Source of the DNA: Candidatus Woesearchaeota archaeon
Lineage (GTDB): Archaea > Nanobdellota > Nanobdellia > Woesearchaeales > GW2011-AR15
Direction: 5' to 3'
Assembly (NCBI GenBank): GCA_016935095.1
Contig: JAFGRO010000004.1
Coordinates: 1 to 45,150 of the forward strand
DNA length: 45,150 bases
A program made the position numbers and the translations under genes. The notes beneath the pieces were generated by a model. It did not search any database. It saw nothing but the letters and a program-made list of their open reading frames with translations, and had not been told where the DNA came from. Shown here in pieces: positions 24,690-33,812 of this stretch (its first letter is position 1; every line of letters begins with the position of its first letter).

Positions 24690-26816
24690 ATGCCGACAAT
24701 AACTGCAAACAGGAAAGTTGTAGAAAAGATAATCGGAAAAAGATTATCCGAGGAAGAGCTTGTAGACAGAATTTCTTACCTGGGAGCAAATGTTGATGCT
24801 ATTGATGAAAATGAGATGACTCTTGAGATTGAACCAAATAGGCCGGATATTCTTTCTGAACAGGGCTTTGGAAGAGCATTAAGCTCTTTTATCGGCAATA
24901 AGACTGGATTAATCAATTACAAGACAAAGAAATCTAATGAAAAGTGTTTTGTAAGCAAAGGCATGGAAAACATAAGGCCGTATACTGCATGCTGTATTGT
25001 TAAAAACTTAAAATTAAATGATGAAAAAATAAAAGAGATAATCCAGGTGCAGGAAAAGCTTCACATAACCTTCTGCAGGAAAAGGACAAAAGCTGCAATG
25101 GGGATTTATCCCTGTGAAAAAATAAAATTCCCTATTTACTTAAAGTGCGATAAGCCTGAAAACATTATTTTCCGTCCATTAGAATTTCCACGCGAGATAA
25201 ACGCTCGCCAGATATTATCAATGCACCCTACCGGAAGGGAATATGCTCATTTAGTTGAGGGCCTGGAGAAATTTGCTTATTTCATGGATTCAGATAATCA
25301 GGTGTTGAGCTTTACACCAGTTATCAACTCGCATCTTACCGGAAAAATATCTGATGAAACAAAAGAGGCATTCATTGAAGTTTCAGGCTTTGATTTAAAT
25401 GTCTGTAAAATGGTACTGAATATTCTGGTTACTGCTCTTGCTGACATGGGCGCTGAAATCTATTCAATGGAAGTTGTTTATCCTGAGAATACTATTACAA
25501 CTCCAGACTTAGCTCCAAGAAAAATGAAAGCCAATATTAGTTATATCAATAAAAGGCTTGGCTTGAATTTAAAAGAAAAAGAACTAAAAAGGTTATTAGA
25601 GAAAATGGGATTTGGCTATAAAGACAAAACAGCCTATGTCCCATGCTACAGGCCGGATGTTATCCATCCGATTGATTTGGCAGAGGATGTCGCTATTGCC
25701 TACGGCTATGAAAATTTTATTCCGGAAATTCCGAATTTGGCAACTATCGGAGAAGAGTCTGCTTTTGAGGTTTTTAAAACAAAAATCGCTAATTTGCTGA
25801 TAGGCTTAAATTTAACTGAAACTAGCACATATCACATCACAAGCAAAGATATTCAAACAAAACTGATGAACATTGACATTCATTTAGTAGAGCTGGCAAA
25901 TGCCATGACAGTTGATTATAATGTGTTAAGAGCATGGATTATTCCAAGCCTAATGCAGGTTTTAAAGGAAAACAAGCATAATGAATATCCCCAGGAAATT
26001 TTTGATATTGACTCTGTGTTTAAGAAAAATAAAAAATCAGAAACAGGCATCCAGGAAGATACTCGTCTAGGTGTTGTAAGCTGCTCAAAAGATACAGATT
26101 ATACAAGGATAAGGCAGATTCTGGATTATTTAATGAATTCTATCGGATTGACATATAATATTACAGAAACAGAGCACAAGTCATTTATTCCGGGCAGGGC
26201 AGGAAGAGTTTTAGCAGAGGGAGTAAAAGTTGCATATATCGGAGAAATCCATCCTGAAGTTCTCAAGAATTTTGACCTTGACATTCCTGTATCTGCATTT
26301 GAATTGAATCTAAGTGAGATATTCAAGATATTAAATAAAAAAGAAGATTTGTTTTCAAAGCTTGATATAAGGGTTGCGGAAATAATTGATGTAATAGACC
26401 ATCCTGAATCTGAAAAACTGTATATTTTAAAAGTCAGCACAGGAAAAGAAAAAAAGCAGTTAGTAGCAGGACTTAAAAAATATTACCCTGAGAGAAAAAA
26501 ACTAATCGGAAAAAGAATACTTGTTCTATGCAATTTAAATCCGGGCAAATTTAAAGGCGTGAGCAGCGAGGGAATGCTGCTGACAGCAGAAGACAGTGAA
26601 GAAGTGGAATTAATATTTACTCAAGCCAAATCAGGAGAAAGAATTATTGCAGAGGGAATCCAGCCGGAAGAGCAATTTGAAGAGATTGACATTGATTTTT
26701 TCAAAAGGATAAATATGAAAATCAGGAAAAGCAGGGTTTTCTATGAAGACATGAAAGTGCTGGCAGGAAAAAAACAGGTTAAGACAAAGAAAGTGAAAGA
26801 AGGGGAAGTTACATAA
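24690..26816 (+). CDS. pheT: Phenylalanyl-tRNA synthetase beta subunit with C-terminal OB-fold
   Basis: 708 residues; archaeal PheT is normally near 550. Residues 1-550 are a normal archaeal beta subunit with the B3/B4 editing region, B5 domain (KMKANISYINKRLGLNLKEK) and catalytic-like core. Residues ~555-665 are an added EMAPII/Trbp111-type tRNA-binding domain: LDIRVAEIIDVIDHPESEKL, GLKKYY, and KFKGVSSEGMLLTA. Bacterial PheT has such a domain, but at the N-terminus. The last 40 residues are lysine-rich. The addition presumably strengthens tRNA binding. Confidence 0.9.
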   Translation: MPTITANRKVVEKIIGKRLSEEELVDRISYLGANVDAIDENEMTLEIEPNRPDILSEQGFGRALSSFIGNKTGLINYKTKKSNEKCFVSKGMENIRPYTACCIVKNLKLNDEKIKEIIQVQEKLHITFCRKRTKAAMGIYPCEKIKFPIYLKCDKPENIIFRPLEFPREINARQILSMHPTGREYAHLVEGLEKFAYFMDSDNQVLSFTPVINSHLTGKISDETKEAFIEVSGFDLNVCKMVLNILVTALADMGAEIYSMEVVYPENTITTPDLAPRKMKANISYINKRLGLNLKEKELKRLLEKMGFGYKDKTAYVPCYRPDVIHPIDLAEDVAIAYGYENFIPEIPNLATIGEESAFEVFKTKIANLLIGLNLTETSTYHITSKDIQTKLMNIDIHLVELANAMTVDYNVLRAWIIPSLMQVLKENKHNEYPQEIFDIDSVFKKNKKSETGIQEDTRLGVVSCSKDTDYTRIRQILDYLMNSIGLTYNITETEHKSFIPGRAGRVLAEGVKVAYIGEIHPEVLKNFDLDIPVSAFELNLSEIFKILNKKEDLFSKLDIRVAEIIDVIDHPESEKLYILKVSTGKEKKQLVAGLKKYYPERKKLIGKRILVLCNLNPGKFKGVSSEGMLLTAEDSEEVELIFTQAKSGERIIAEGIQPEEQFEEIDIDFFKRINMKIRKSRVFYEDMKVLAGKKQVKTKKVKEGEVT

Positions 26817-26973
26817 CAGAAACTGCATAAGGATGTATACCTGGTCCATATTCATAAGAAGGCAACTCCGGCAGAAGTACAGTATCAACAGGAACTGAAT
26901 TACTTAAATTTAATTGAGCTGTTAAGTTATGTGAGCTAATTGAATAATTTTTTTCATTAATATTTTTTTTCTT
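26809..26973 (-). pseudogene. C-terminal fragment of an unknown protein
   Basis: A 54-codon frame with no start codon ends just inside the pheT 3' end. Its last part, TVLLPELPSYEYGPGIHPYA, has the composition of a folded protein rather than a shadow frame, and its codon use resembles the accessory genes. Upstream it runs into TAA and poly-A. Probably a leftover of an accessory gene; chance cannot be excluded. Confidence 0.3.
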
Positions 26974-26992
26974 TTACTTTTAATTTTAGTTA

Positions 26993-27132
26993 TTGAGGGA
27001 GAGCGCACGTTGCCCTCGCTGTAAAAACATGATGTCCCTCAATGGCTCCCTTAGATTATTTAATCACAAGGGGCGCTTGGGGAACATCCTGTTTAAAATT
27101 CAGAATCAATTATACACTCTCCCTAAGCCTGA
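26993..27132 (+). ncRNA. Structured repeat element, copy 2 (complete)
   Basis: Three main helices follow one another: TTGAGGGA/TCCCTCAA (26993-27000 with 27035-27042) capped by AGCG/CGCT; CCCTT/AAGGG (27048-27052 with 27068-27072) extended by a T-G wobble; and GCTTGGGGA/TCCCTAAGC (27075-27083 with 27120-27128). Compared with copy 1 at the window start, one pair in the third helix is G-T here and G-C there, so pairing is kept on this strand only. About 75% identity otherwise, with a conserved core ACAAGGGGCGCTTGGGGAAC. No match to SRP, RNase P, tRNA or C/D RNAs that I can recognise. Confidence 0.45.
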
Positions 27133-27284
27133 AAATAAATTTAAAAACAGAATCTTTTTGTTTAATGATTTTTTCTATACTCTTTTCCCCATGCCTGAAT
27201 TTAAACAAAATAAAAAATTACTGATTAAGTTATATTATTTTTTTCCCCAACTTTTTTAAAACCATATGTTTTCCTTTATAAATC

Positions 27285-28442
27285 ATGGCCTCAAAAAAAG
27301 ACTATTATGAAATTCTCGGAGTAGAGAGGAATGCATCCAAAGATGAGATTAAAAAAGCATATAAGACACTAGCTAAAAAATATCATCCTGACAAGCACCA
27401 GGATTCAAAACAAAAAAAAGAAGCTGAAGAAAAGTTTAAAGAGATTAATGAGGCTGCCGCTGTTCTCGGAGATGAGCAAAAACGTGCTCAATATGACAGG
27501 TTCGGCCATGCAGGAGGAGGTTTTGATTTTTCTGGTTTTGATTTCCGTGATTTCGGTGGTTTTAGTGATTTCGGGGCTGATTTTGATTTTGGAGATATAT
27601 TTGACACGTTTTTCGGAGGAGGCTTCGGAGGCTTTTCAAGATCACGTAGAAGAGAGAACTCATACAGGGGAGCTGACTTAAGATTTGATTTGAACATCTC
27701 ATTGGAAGAAGTTGCAGAAGGCGTTGAAAAAACAATTGTCATCCCGAGGTTTGAAAAATGTGATAAATGCGACGGAAAAGGCGCAGCCCATTCAGGTGAT
27801 ATAGTTACGTGTGAGGTGTGCAACGGCTCCGGAAGGCAAACCACTACAAGAAGGACCCCGTTTGGTTTATTTCAGACAACAACCACCTGCAGAAAATGCC
27901 ACGGCGAAGGCACAATAATAAATAATCCATGCAGGCTTTGCAAAGGAGAAGGCCGTGTTCAGAAATCATCTAAACTAAAGATAAGGATCCCTGCAGGAGT
28001 GGATGACAACACCAGATTAAGAATTGCAAGGGAAGGAGAAGCTGGAATCAAAGGAGGCTCTCCCGGAGATTTATATGTCATTATCCATGTAATGCAGCAT
28101 AAACTATTTGAAAGAGAGGGAGACAGTATTTTTCTTGATGTTCCTATTTCATTTATCCAGGCTGCTCTCGGAGATACAATTGAAATCCCTACTTTAAAAG
28201 GAAAAGCAAAATTAAAAATCCCTGAAGGCACACAGACAAACACTGTTTTCAAAATAAAAGACAAAGGCCTTCCAAATTTGAACGGATATGGCAGAGGCTC
28301 ACAAAACGTAAAGGTAATTGTACAAACACCTAAAAGACTTAATAAAAAGCAAAAAGAACTTCTTAATGAACTTGCAAAAGAGCTCGGGGAGAAAACCACT
28401 CCTAACAAAAGTTTTTTTGAAAAATTAAAAGATAAGCTTTGA
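27285..28442 (+). CDS. dnaJ: Hsp40 co-chaperone DnaJ
   Basis: 385 residues, type I DnaJ. J domain with H34-P35-D36, a Gly/Phe-rich segment (residues ~75-125) and four zinc-binding CxxCxGxG repeats ([32 protein letters not shown]), then the C-terminal substrate-binding domain. It delivers clients to Hsp70 and stimulates its ATPase; dnaK and grpE are not in this window. Ends 8 nt from a convergent membrane-protein gene. Confidence 0.95.
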   Translation: MASKKDYYEILGVERNASKDEIKKAYKTLAKKYHPDKHQDSKQKKEAEEKFKEINEAAAVLGDEQKRAQYDRFGHAGGGFDFSGFDFRDFGGFSDFGADFDFGDIFDTFFGGGFGGFSRSRRRENSYRGADLRFDLNISLEEVAEGVEKTIVIPRFEKCDKCDGKGAAHSGDIVTCEVCNGSGRQTTTRRTPFGLFQTTTTCRKCHGEGTIINNPCRLCKGEGRVQKSSKLKIRIPAGVDDNTRLRIAREGEAGIKGGSPGDLYVIIHVMQHKLFEREGDSIFLDVPISFIQAALGDTIEIPTLKGKAKLKIPEGTQTNTVFKIKDKGLPNLNGYGRGSQNVKVIVQTPKRLNKKQKELLNELAKELGEKTTPNKSFFEKLKDKL

Positions 28443-28450
28443 AAATTTTT

Positions 28451-29902
28451 TTATTTGTTCTTAAACACCATGACTACAAAAACAAAATAGCCCCCTACAT
28501 AGAACAACACAGAAATAAGCAAAAACACACACATATAAAACATTAAGAAAAACGAGTTCTGTATGAATAATGCGCGGATTGCTGAAATATAAAATAAAGC
28601 CAGGTTAATAAAATAATTATAAATATAATATCCAAAGAAAGTCAATGAGAGCAGAGTCATAATTACAAAAAATAATTTTTTGATCTGCCCTGCTTTCAAT
28701 AACAAAGAAAGGGAGAATAAAACAACCAAACTTATTATTGCCGTTGTCCTCAGTGAAAATGAATTCTGTAAGATTGAATAAAGCTTTATATCTACACCAA
28801 TCAGGTTTTCGGCATTTAACTGCGTTATTTTGAAGATAGGGTTTAATATAAAAAATACTAGGGAAGAAAAAAACAGGCTTATTAAAAAATTTGAAACTTT
28901 TCTTGTTTTCACGTCATACATAACATACCATATAAAACTCGGAAAAGTCATTAAGATCACAATTGCGACAATATTAAATAAGTAGCCTGAAATCAAAAAG
29001 ATTTTTTCAGAAATCAACTGGGCAGATGACATGTCATTCAGCAACAGGAAAAATATAGTTGACCTGGATTCTCCTATTTTTGAAAAATAAAGGGTTTTGC
29101 TAAAACCCAAGACATAGGGTATAATGAAATTAGCCAGGTCTGTCAACAAATGCAAAACAAGCATACCGCCTATTCCAAGAAATATTGTCTGCCTGTTATG
29201 AAACAGATTCACAAACCTTCTATAAAATCCCTCGCCGAAGTCTGCAATTTTATATATTACAGATTCAGTGTCAAGTGTTTTTGAATAGCCGTGAAATTTG
29301 AAGATATAAAACAACACTGCAATCAGCACTAAAGGAGCATCTATAACAACAGATATCCATTCAAACAACAGATTGAAAACAACTATAAAAAAACCCATAA
29401 CAACAAAGAAAACACTAATTACCCTTAAAACAGATCTCAGTGAAAAGTCCTGCTTTTCATGGCCGTGCAGCATATGCAGTATACTGGGCTTTTTTATGTC
29501 AATATAATATGTAATATAAAAAGATAAAAACATAAGAGAGATACACCCGATATAAAAGCTGACTGTTTCAAAAACCTGGGCATTTTCCAAGATATACGAG
29601 AATAATGAGTATAGATAATCAGATTCGTTTATTGATTCCCGGCTGAATTCAACAAAATTTTTTAGAATTAGCAAAAAATAGCTGATAATCAGAATAAGAT
29701 CAATATGCTTGTGCTTATGGCCGAAAAAAAGATCGCTTAAACTGATTTTGTATAATAAATAGCCGAGAGCTGACCAGGTTATTATGATTATTATATACTC
29801 GCCTTCAACAGGCAATATCCCGAAAATACTAAATAAATTCAACAGGATTATAGTAATCAGAATCAATTCTTCTATTCTTGTCTGCAAAACTGTCTTTTGC
29901 AT
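28451..29902 (-). CDS. Polytopic membrane protein of unknown function
   Basis: 483 residues with about twelve hydrophobic spans spread along the whole length and a short histidine-rich cytoplasmic loop (FFGHKHKHID) between the second and third. No transporter signature recognised. It stands alone, convergent with dnaJ and 38 nt from the zinc-microprotein gene behind it on the same strand. Confidence 0.65.
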   Translation of the reverse strand: MQKTVLQTRIEELILITIILLNLFSIFGILPVEGEYIIIIITWSALGYLLYKISLSDLFFGHKHKHIDLILIISYFLLILKNFVEFSRESINESDYLYSLFSYILENAQVFETVSFYIGCISLMFLSFYITYYIDIKKPSILHMLHGHEKQDFSLRSVLRVISVFFVVMGFFIVVFNLLFEWISVVIDAPLVLIAVLFYIFKFHGYSKTLDTESVIYKIADFGEGFYRRFVNLFHNRQTIFLGIGGMLVLHLLTDLANFIIPYVLGFSKTLYFSKIGESRSTIFFLLLNDMSSAQLISEKIFLISGYLFNIVAIVILMTFPSFIWYVMYDVKTRKVSNFLISLFFSSLVFFILNPIFKITQLNAENLIGVDIKLYSILQNSFSLRTTAIISLVVLFSLSLLLKAGQIKKLFFVIMTLLSLTFFGYYIYNYFINLALFYISAIRALFIQNSFFLMFYMCVFLLISVLFYVGGYFVFVVMVFKNK

Positions 29903-29940
29903 AAATTAGTTTTAGGACATTTAGTATTTATATTTTATTG

Positions 29941-30114
29941 TTAGAATTCCTCAAGGTAATCTAATGCCGGAAACTGCTCAAGAGCACAATCTTTACAATA
30001 ACAGTTATGAGGGCTTCCTTTTACGAAATAATGAGCTTCTCTTTCTTCACAAAGCATACATTTCTTTTGTTGGGGAGTAATTTCCTTTTTAAATTCATCA
30101 ATAATCGAGTCCAT
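29941..30114 (-). CDS. Zinc-ribbon microprotein
   Basis: 57 residues with C-x2-C (19,22) and C-x-C-x2-C (38,40,43) in an acidic background, a treble-clef or ribbon-like pattern (CMLCEERE, then CYCKDCALEQF). It starts 9 nt after the stop of the upstream two-TM protein, so they are co-transcribed. Family unknown; probably an adaptor rather than an enzyme. Confidence 0.6.
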   Translation of the reverse strand: MDSIIDEFKKEITPQQKKCMLCEEREAHYFVKGSPHNCYCKDCALEQFPALDYLEEF

Positions 30115-30123
30115 GAAAAGGAT

Positions 30124-30444
30124 TTATTTCTTCTTTTTAGAGAGTTCATGCCTAAGCATTTTCATCTCGTCAAGCTGGTCATTAACAATCTCTTTCAAAA
30201 GCCTTATCTCAGCAACATGCTCTTTTGATATCAAAGACAGCTCTTCTTTCATGTCAACATTGGTTGCGGCAACAATCATTATTATTATCAAGATCAGCCA
30301 GTTAAAAAGTGCAATTAATCTGAGCCATATAACATCTTTGGATATAATATCCGCCTGGATCAGCAAGTAAAATCCAAATGTAACTACAAGCATTCCTGTT
30401 ACCAAAATAATCTTTTCAAAAAGATTTATTTTTCTCTCAAACAT
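30124..30444 (-). CDS. Two-TM protein with cytoplasmic coiled coil
   Basis: 106 residues: spans at about 10-29 and 41-60, then an amphipathic coiled coil (LISKEHVAEIRLLKEIVNDQ) and a KKKK end. Paired with the zinc-ribbon microprotein downstream and placed 36 nt after sppA. Family not recognised. The layout suits a small membrane scaffold. Confidence 0.6.
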   Translation of the reverse strand: MFERKINLFEKIILVTGMLVVTFGFYLLIQADIISKDVIWLRLIALFNWLILIIIMIVAATNVDMKEELSLISKEHVAEIRLLKEIVNDQLDEMKMLRHELSKKKK

Positions 30445-30480
30445 TACCCCACCTCTTTTTTTGTTGAAATTAAGCTGAAT

Positions 30481-31374
30481 TTATAATGTAATAACAGGCT
30501 CATTGTTTTTTTTATATATAAATCTTCCCATTGTAATTCTGGGCTCTGAAAAAAGTCTGCCTAAGATATCCATAATTGATTTTTTGTCTTTGAATTCAGT
30601 TGTTTTAACAGTCGTGTTCAGTTTATTTTCAAGATATTTAACAGCGGTTTCCCTGTTGCCAAGCTCATCTATTAAGCCGAGCTCTTTTGCCTCTACGCCA
30701 AGATAAATCATACCGTTAGCCAGTTCCCTTGTCTGCTCCAGTGAAAGGCCCCTGTTTTCAGAAACCTCTTTTATAAAGAATTCATGCAGTTTATTTAGTA
30801 TCCGTTGATAAAGCTCCTGCTCTTCTTCACTCATGTCTTTATAAGGGCTGCCTAAATCCTTGTAATCTCCTGCAACAAACCTCCTGTAAGTAACATTGAA
30901 TCTTGTGAGCAGTTCAGAGAATTCAAGATAAGAGCCATATACGCCTATGCTTCCTGTAACAGACATCCTGTTCGCAATTACATGGTCACAGGCAGATGCT
31001 ATCCAGTAAGCTCCGCTGGCACCTATTTCCCTTATTACAGCAACAGTGGTTTTGTTTATTGATTTGATTTTCTGGGAGATTTCGTCAGTCGCAACAGGAT
31101 AGCCTCCCGGAGAATTAATTTCAAATATTATTGCTTTTATATTAGGGTTCAGGTCAACCTTTTCAATGGTCTTAATAACAGAATCAGCAGAAGAGACACT
31201 CTCCCCAAAAAGTGAGTCCTGCTCTGATAAGGAGATGACTCCTGTTATAGGGATTAACGCAACATTTCCCTGGACAATTTCAATGCCAGTATTGATTGAA
31301 AGGAAAAATGCAAATAAATGGCTAAGCACATATAATCCAAACAAGATAGCAATTATTGCAGGTATTTTTTTCAT
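30481..31374 (-). CDS. sppA: Signal peptide peptidase SppA (family S49)
   Basis: 297 residues, the short archaeal/Gram-positive form. An N-terminal anchor (residues 5-27) is followed by one S49 protease domain: INSPGGYP, nucleophile Ser120 in IGASGAYWIA, and general-base Lys172 in YKDLGSPYKD. It cleaves leftover signal peptides and membrane peptides from the extracytoplasmic side. Overlaps the RDD gene by 4 nt. Confidence 0.92.
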   Translation of the reverse strand: MKKIPAIIAILFGLYVLSHLFAFFLSINTGIEIVQGNVALIPITGVISLSEQDSLFGESVSSADSVIKTIEKVDLNPNIKAIIFEINSPGGYPVATDEISQKIKSINKTTVAVIREIGASGAYWIASACDHVIANRMSVTGSIGVYGSYLEFSELLTRFNVTYRRFVAGDYKDLGSPYKDMSEEEQELYQRILNKLHEFFIKEVSENRGLSLEQTRELANGMIYLGVEAKELGLIDELGNRETAVKYLENKLNTTVKTTEFKDKKSIMDILGRLFSEPRITMGRFIYKKNNEPVITL

Positions 31375-31880
31375 GCTGAAATAACCTCGACCACTTTTGT
31401 CTTTGCAAGAACATCACTCAATCGCTGGCCTTTAATGACATAATAAACAATATCAATTAAAAAAATAAAATTAAACAGGATAAATAAATTTCTCACAAAA
31501 CACTGCCAGAATCCTAATTTATTCTGTTTTTTAACAATTGATCTGATATCTAATTTTAACAGCATTTTTCCCGGAGTCTGCTGTAATTTAAATTCCATAA
31601 CCAGAAAATACAGGAATGCTATTACCAGAATAAAAAGGTTTACTGTATTAATCCTGTTCTTAATCTCAGGATTGGTTAAAAGGAAAGAATTCATGTAATT
31701 CACTGAACTGATAATATCTGTTTCCAAGCTTGGCACAGGAATATAATCCATCATTACATTAAACAGGGGATATGCAACAATGAGTATAATAAAACAATCA
31801 ACGATAAATGCAATAATCCTTTTCCACAGAGAAGCATTGACTTCAATTTTTCTTTTTTTAGGCAGATTCAAGCGAGGCAT
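31371..31880 (-). CDS. RDD-family membrane protein
   Basis: 169 residues. The RDD domain is visible as RIIAFIVDCFIILIVAYPLF, a central span near 78-95, QQTPGKMLLKLDI and a last span with the FVRNLFILFNFIFLID motif. RDD proteins are small membrane proteins, a few implicated in ion exchange. Stop and sppA start overlap by 4 nt, so they are translationally coupled. Confidence 0.8.
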   Translation of the reverse strand: MPRLNLPKKRKIEVNASLWKRIIAFIVDCFIILIVAYPLFNVMMDYIPVPSLETDIISSVNYMNSFLLTNPEIKNRINTVNLFILVIAFLYFLVMEFKLQQTPGKMLLKLDIRSIVKKQNKLGFWQCFVRNLFILFNFIFLIDIVYYVIKGQRLSDVLAKTKVVEVISA

Positions 31881-31909
31881 AGACTAACTTAAAGAGCATT
31901 ACCTTTATA

Positions 31910-32719
31910 TTATTTTCGGGAAAGCCTTTTCTTTTCCTCTTCTTTTATCTTTTTCCAGTTCTCAAGAATCTGCTCGACAGTGAGGTTTTTATCTTTCAGC
32001 TCACCGAAAACATGAGGATGCCTTCTTATCATTTTTTCACAGGTGTTTTTAAGAATCTCGCTTAAATCAAGGACGCCTTTTTCTTTGCCTATTATAATCA
32101 TCATGAGCAATGTCTGTAAAACATCGCCTATTTCCTCACCTAAATGCCTGTAGTCTTTTTCATCAAATGCCTCTGCTAATTCCTTTGCTTCTCCGAAAAA
32201 ATGGTTTTTCATTGTCTCTATTGTCTGCTTTTTATCCCAGGGGCATTTTTTTCTGAGATTTAATTCAATTTCATAGAGCCTTTTGAACTCTTCTAAGTAA
32301 GAATTTTTTTTTTTAGAAAGGAAATTTTCAATAAAGCCTTTTGTAGCGATTCCTAAATCAGGAAGATTTAAAGCTTTTTCCGGAGTAATCCACTTATAGT
32401 CAGAGGCCTCTTCCGGGTCTAATTTAACATCTGCAGTCAATGCCTTGCATACATAATCTATAAAAATAAAATGCCTGTGCTCATATAGATTGTAAACATT
32501 ATCCTGGATTTCAAGAAAATAAAGTATCTCTATATCTAGATCAGTTTCTTCTTTTATTTCGCGAATAATAGCCTTTTCTAATTTCTCGCCAAGCTCGACA
32601 TGGCCTCCGGGCACAATATACTGGTCATGGTATTTTGGGGATTTAATCAGAAATATTTCTCCTTTATCATTGAATATCAAAGCGCCTACTGCAACTTCAG
32701 GATATTCTGATTTTTTCAT
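31910..32719 (-). CDS. Nudix-MazG fusion nucleotide pyrophosphohydrolase
   Basis: 269 residues. Residues 8-135 are a Nudix hydrolase with a near-perfect box: GGHVELGEKL from Gly39, then REIKEETDL (Arg53, Glu54, Glu57, Glu58). Residues ~145-260 are a MazG domain: KCPWDKKQT, EAKELAEAF and GEEIGDVLQTLL with the acidic metal ligands. Both families hydrolyse nucleoside di- or triphosphates and derivatives, so the fusion looks like a double house-cleaning enzyme. Overlaps the HAD phosphatase gene by 4 nt. Confidence 0.88.
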   Translation of the reverse strand: MKKSEYPEVAVGALIFNDKGEIFLIKSPKYHDQYIVPGGHVELGEKLEKAIIREIKEETDLDIEILYFLEIQDNVYNLYEHRHFIFIDYVCKALTADVKLDPEEASDYKWITPEKALNLPDLGIATKGFIENFLSKKKNSYLEEFKRLYEIELNLRKKCPWDKKQTIETMKNHFFGEAKELAEAFDEKDYRHLGEEIGDVLQTLLMMIIIGKEKGVLDLSEILKNTCEKMIRRHPHVFGELKDKNLTVEQILENWKKIKEEEKKRLSRK

Positions 32720-33351
32720 TTCACTGCCTCTATTATCTCTTCAGGAGTATTGACAAGTATATCTGCTTTTTTTAATCTGCTGATTGTATGAAAGCCATAT
32801 GTAACAGCAATGACTTTTTTTACTTTTGCGGCTTTGCCTGCCTGGATATCCCCTTCCATATCACCGACAAAAACAGTCTCTCCCGGAAGGCAGTCTAATT
32901 TATCCATGCATTTTAGCAGCAAATCCGGGCTTGGCTTGAATTCACCGTCATCAATACCCAGGATCAGATCAAAGTAATCATGTAAAGAATATTCTTTTAG
33001 CTTAGGGATAAAGTTCTGCTTCTGGTTGTTTGAAACAATTGCAAGCCTGTATTTTTCATGCAATTTCCCAAGCACTTTATCTATCCCTTTAAACGGCCTG
33101 AACTTATGGTAATTCTTTTTGACAAGATCCTCAAAAATACCGACTGCCCTTGCCATCCCTTCCTCAGTGTTAATATTGAGTTTTCTTAATGTTTTTCGCC
33201 AATCAAGCTCAAAGAAATCCCTGTAAAATTCTTTGCCTTCCGGCTTTTTTATATTGTGTTTTTTGGTAAGCTCATCATAAATATCCGCAATAACTCCAAA
33301 AGAATCAATGATCACTCCGTCACAATCAAAGATCACAAGCCTTGTTTTCAT
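32716..33351 (-). CDS. HAD-superfamily phosphatase
   Basis: 211 residues, beta-phosphoglucomutase/Gph-like subfamily I. Motif I is FDCDGVIIDS (Asp9, Asp11), motif II VSNN, motif III a lysine near KPSPDLLLK, and motif IV VFVGDMEGDIQAGKAA. Substrate unclear; phosphoglycolate or a nucleotide monophosphate are common for this class. Coupled to the Nudix-MazG gene, which would release nucleotide monophosphates. Confidence 0.85.
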   Translation of the reverse strand: MKTRLVIFDCDGVIIDSFGVIADIYDELTKKHNIKKPEGKEFYRDFFELDWRKTLRKLNINTEEGMARAVGIFEDLVKKNYHKFRPFKGIDKVLGKLHEKYRLAIVSNNQKQNFIPKLKEYSLHDYFDLILGIDDGEFKPSPDLLLKCMDKLDCLPGETVFVGDMEGDIQAGKAAKVKKVIAVTYGFHTISRLKKADILVNTPEEIIEAVK

Positions 33352-33422
33352 TGAATGGAAAAATAAGAAGTTGTTTTTAAGGTTTGTTGTTGGATGGATT
33401 TAGATTATATTCAATTTCACTT

Positions 33423-33528
33423 AGCAACAACAATAATGGCAGCGACGGTCTCGATAAGAAAAAAATATCGAGCCCTATTCCATTTTTGCTAAAACTCGCA
33501 AAAATTCCATCTGGCCATTGTTGTTGCT
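33423..33528 (-). ncRNA. Structured palindromic element, copy B
   Basis: The reverse complement matches copy A (19.2 kb). Outer stem AGCAACAACA/TGTTGTTGCT (33423-33432 with 33519-33528), a 3-nt bulge, inner stem ATGGC/GCCAT, hairpin ATTTTTGC/GCAAAAAT identical to copy A, and second hairpin CTCGATA/TATCGAG, which replaces CTCACAA/TTGTGAG. The junctions CAGATGGA, AATAGGG and ACCGTC are conserved. It lies just upstream of the HAD gene, on the same strand in this orientation, so it could be in its 5' leader, unlike copy A. Confidence 0.5.
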
Positions 33529-33565
33529 TATAAATTATAAAAAAGAGAAAAAAATACATGTTAAT

Positions 33566-33736
33566 CTAATATTTCACAATATTCCAGACAGATCTTAGAA
33601 TTGATAAAAAAGAGAGAAGCATAATGATAATATTAATTATCCCTAAAGAAAGCCCTATCCTGACAAAGAAAAGCCCGTACTTGTAATCAAGAAAAACCAT
33701 AATAAAAATTACAAAAAATATTACCAGGATCCCCAT
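33566..33736 (-). CDS. Small two-TM hydrophobic protein
   Basis: 56 residues with two spans (about 2-16 and 24-47) separated by DYKYGLFF. The frame stays open upstream for about 17 codons without a usable start, ending in KIKNKELIFL just before this ATG, so the true start is uncertain. The TATA-like TTTATA near 33800 is too far for leaderless use. Unknown function. Confidence 0.4.
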   Translation of the reverse strand: MGILVIFFVIFIMVFLDYKYGLFFVRIGLSLGIINIIIMLLSFLSILRSVWNIVKY

Positions 33737-33812
33737 TAAAAAAATAAGTTCTTTGTTTTTTATTTTTAAGCCCCGAGAATAAGGAAGATGAATTAATATT
33801 TATAGCTATAGG

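Noticed and set aside
26993-27132. tRNA or C/D-box RNA
   Set aside because: GGGAGAGCGCACG resembles a tRNA D arm and ATGATG a box C, but no acceptor stem, T loop or conserved box D exists in both copies.
26993-27259. 88-codon protein frame over the repeat element
   Set aside because: The homologous stretch at the window start does not preserve it and paired positions, rather than codons, are conserved.
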